A DNA stretch of 64,000 nt from Sphingobacterium griseoflavum (GTDB lineage: Bacteria > Bacteroidota > Bacteroidia > Sphingobacteriales > Sphingobacteriaceae): positions 1 to 64,000 of the forward strand of contig NZ_BNAF01000003.1 in NCBI RefSeq assembly GCF_014653155.1, in the 5' to 3' direction. The translations under genes were made by a program, and so were the position numbers. Each line of letters opens with the position of its first letter. The first letter of the stretch is position 1. Shown here in pieces: positions 62,552 to 64,000 of the stretch. The notes under the pieces are model-generated. The model had not been told where the DNA came from and made no database searches. It was given only the letters and a program-made list of their open reading frames with translations.

Positions 62552-62559
62552 CAAAGATA
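62552..62559 (-). promoter_or_regulatory. -7 box of rlmN, 4 nt before its GTG
   Basis: TATCTTTG followed by CACC and the GTG start on the minus strand. No TTG at 19-21 nt upstream is visible. If used, the mRNA would be leaderless and start with GTG. Confidence 0.5.
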
Positions 62560-62666
62560 GACAAAAAATAATGAAGCCCCTAAGTGCTCTAGGTAGTCCT
62601 TTTGTAATAAAGTGATAAATTGGGAATAAATTACCGCGCCCGCAGGCTAATGAAAGCCGTAATCCG

Positions 62667-63530
62667 CTATTTTTTTCTGTTTTTATAGCTTCGCCAAGCG
62701 AACATGGCCACACCTGCCAGCAATATAAACGGCCAAAGACGTAGCACAAAAAGAAACACCTCACCCACGAATAGCCAACCGTCTGCGACTGCCTCCTCCA
62801 ATTGTATCCAAAAGCTTTGACTCCCAATAGGCAGATTCGCTTGGTATTCAAACAGCTGGATACCCAAGCTGCTATAAGCAATCTGATCCTTCAGACTCCG
62901 CATAACAGATTCTTGGCTATCGACTTCTTCTTGCAACCGTCGAATTTGCTCTTGGATTTCCAACAGATCCTTCACGCTCTTTGCCTGCCCCACCATCTCC
63001 TGATAACGTTTCAGGTACGCTCTTTTGCTTTGCAATCTAGACTCCGAATCGAAATATCGCAGCGAGACATCCTCGCTACGCAAAGATCGCTCGGTGAGTT
63101 TGTCGCCACCCTTTTCGATAGCCAACAGAAATCGGTCGAGATGTGCTGCTGGAATGCGCGCAATGAGGGAATAGTGGCGGTAGGTGCCAGCGCTTGACAA
63201 GGTCTCCTGTTCGTAATAGCCACCATAATGCGTTAACAAAGCATCCATCGCCTGCTTGCTTTTCCCGATCGCTTTGGACTCCACCGCAATATTGCCGCTA
63301 CGGATAATCTTTTTGTTTGGAGATGTTGTTGTGGATAAAGGTGGTGTCGGGTGATCGTCCGCTTGTCCATTGGCGGACGCACGTATTTCAGCCTGTGGGG
63401 TGACTTCTTCCGCAGCGTCCGATACGACAGCTTGCTCTTCTATGGCTTGAGCGGTAGTAGCAACCTCGGCTTTATTACAGCCCACCATAAAGCTCAAGGC
63501 GAAAAACAGAGAAAAACAATATCCTTTCAT
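62667..63530 (-). CDS. DUF4349 family lipoprotein
   Basis: A 287-residue protein. The lipoprotein signal ends SFMVGC (C18), followed by a Thr/Ala/Glu-rich linker. The DUF4349 domain then starts at about 74 with KKIIRSGNIAVESKAIGKSKQAMDALLTHYGGYYEQ and IARIPAAHLDRFLLAIEKGGDKL, and includes a coiled-coil stretch (VKDLLEIQEQIRRLQEEVDSQESVMRSLKDQ, about 185-220). A C-terminal membrane segment is at about 255-278 (FLFVLRLWPFILLAGVAMFAW) with a positive end RSYKNRKK. Function is unknown; it is envelope-anchored at both ends. ATG 63530 is the first ATG; TTG 63539 also opens the frame. Confidence 0.88.
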   Translation of the reverse strand: MKGYCFSLFFALSFMVGCNKAEVATTAQAIEEQAVVSDAAEEVTPQAEIRASANGQADDHPTPPLSTTTSPNKKIIRSGNIAVESKAIGKSKQAMDALLTHYGGYYEQETLSSAGTYRHYSLIARIPAAHLDRFLLAIEKGGDKLTERSLRSEDVSLRYFDSESRLQSKRAYLKRYQEMVGQAKSVKDLLEIQEQIRRLQEEVDSQESVMRSLKDQIAYSSLGIQLFEYQANLPIGSQSFWIQLEEAVADGWLFVGEVFLFVLRLWPFILLAGVAMFAWRSYKNRKK

Positions 63531-63592
63531 AGCGTGCAATTTGTTGGCTAAGATGCATTATTTTCCTCTATTCCATAACGTATCTAAAAATT

Positions 63593-64000
63593 TTATTCCG
63601 CTTTTTTCAATGCCTCTTTAACTTTCGGGATGATTTGCGTGCCATACAGCTCGATCGACTTCATCATATCTGCATGGTCTGGACTGCCGACATCCATATG
63701 AGCTGAAAACCGCGTTAAGCCAAACATTTCGATGGTATGCAGGATCTGTTCAACAGACTGATTAACATCTCCAACGACCAAATGCCCGTGCGCCGAACGA
63801 CCGAAATCGTATTGCGATCGCTGATAGGGTGGCCAGCCTCGCGAGGCTCCAATGCGGTTCATCTGGGCTGCATAAATTGGGTAGTATTTATCCGCCACGT
63901 CTTTTGAATTTTCCCCAAAAAATGCATGCATATGCACCCCGACCTGAAAATCCTTGCTATCATGCCCATTGTCCACCCAAGCTTGCTGGTACATTTCAAA
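63593..64000 (-). CDS. Luciferase-like flavin-dependent monooxygenase (LLM class), C-terminal part
   Basis: The frame is open to the right edge and holds about 135 residues. It reads QVGVHMHAFFGENSKDVADKYYPIYAAQM, then HGHLVVGDVNQSVEQILHTIEMFGLTRFSAHMDVGSPDHADMMKSIELYGTQIIPKVKEAL. The phrases VGDVNQSVEQILHTIEMFG and ELYGTQIIPKVK are those of the C-terminal part of bacterial luciferase-like (LLM class) oxidoreductases. The flavin-binding N-terminal part lies outside the window, so the exact subclass is unknown. Confidence 0.85.
   Translation of the reverse strand, partial: FEMYQQAWVDNGHDSKDFQVGVHMHAFFGENSKDVADKYYPIYAAQMNRIGASRGWPPYQRSQYDFGRSAHGHLVVGDVNQSVEQILHTIEMFGLTRFSAHMDVGSPDHADMMKSIELYGTQIIPKVKEALKKAE

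Overview
The window reads as a chromosomal segment of a Bacteroidota member, most likely Sphingobacteriaceae (Sphingobacterium/Pedobacter-like). The grounds are the gene families (a SusC/SusD pair, Porin_10, DUF4293, DUF6695- and DUF6686-like proteins, PafA-type phosphatase, a NagB/PIG-L fusion), promoters with the Bacteroidota -7 box TAnnTTTG (often with an upstream TTG), and the near absence of Shine-Dalgarno sequences. Coding density is high. I see no prophage, transposase, integron, CRISPR array or toxin-antitoxin pair, so this looks like core genome rather than an island.

Layout. 1-4.4 kb: tail of a DsbD-like thioredoxin protein, pfkA, then leftward a TlpA-type thioredoxin lipoprotein-like protein and a lemA-TPM-TPM cluster. 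4.5-6.8 kb: a COG2509-type FAD dehydrogenase, tRNA-Gly(GCC) and two tandem tRNA-Val(TAC). 6.9-13.6 kb, leftward: Porin_10 porin, purine nucleoside phosphorylase, sufBCD. 13.9-16.8 kb: Lrp regulator with a DUF6695-like protein, uracil-DNA glycosylase, a small membrane protein. 16.8-21 kb: DUF4293 pair, truA with an ABC exporter, DUF6686-like protein. 21-30.2 kb: M3 peptidase, an Asp/Glu-racemase-fold protein lacking both catalytic cysteines, a Rieske protein, typA, kbl, a MacB/FtsX-type permease, DUF2147 and a holin-like membrane protein. 30.3-35.9 kb: susD-susC with a divergent AraC regulator. 36-42.6 kb: NagB/PIG-L fusion, methionine aminotransferase, TlpA protein, radA, ECF sigma factor with a coupled membrane protein. 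42.6-45.5 kb: M19 dipeptidase and a beta-lactamase-fold hydrolase carrying a leftover GH3 C-terminal domain. 45.7-52.3 kb, rightward: xseA-xseB, uvrA, PafA-like phosphatase, Rrf2 regulator. 52.3-64 kb, mostly leftward: murF, SMP-30-like protein, LOG-family protein, TonB-type barrel protein, padR-pspC operon, VanZ protein with a 44-residue lipoprotein, comF, rlmN, DUF4349 lipoprotein, and a truncated luciferase-like monooxygenase.

Functional themes are DNA repair (ung, radA, xseAB, uvrA), RNA modification (truA, rlmN), Fe-S assembly and sensing (sufBCD, Rieske, Rrf2), envelope and nutrient uptake (SusCD, porin, TonB barrel, LemA/TPM), peptidoglycan and amino-sugar turnover (murF, NagB fusion, hydrolase plus dipeptidase), and periplasmic thiol chemistry. 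The most unusual items are the cysteine-less racemase homologue, the headless NagZ/beta-lactamase-type protein, the NagB domain with an altered catalytic motif fused to PIG-L, the DUF6695-like protein with a permuted-papain-like His/Cys arrangement, and promoters whose -7 boxes sit 4-7 nt before the start codon. I found no clear candidate for a wholly new multi-gene system.
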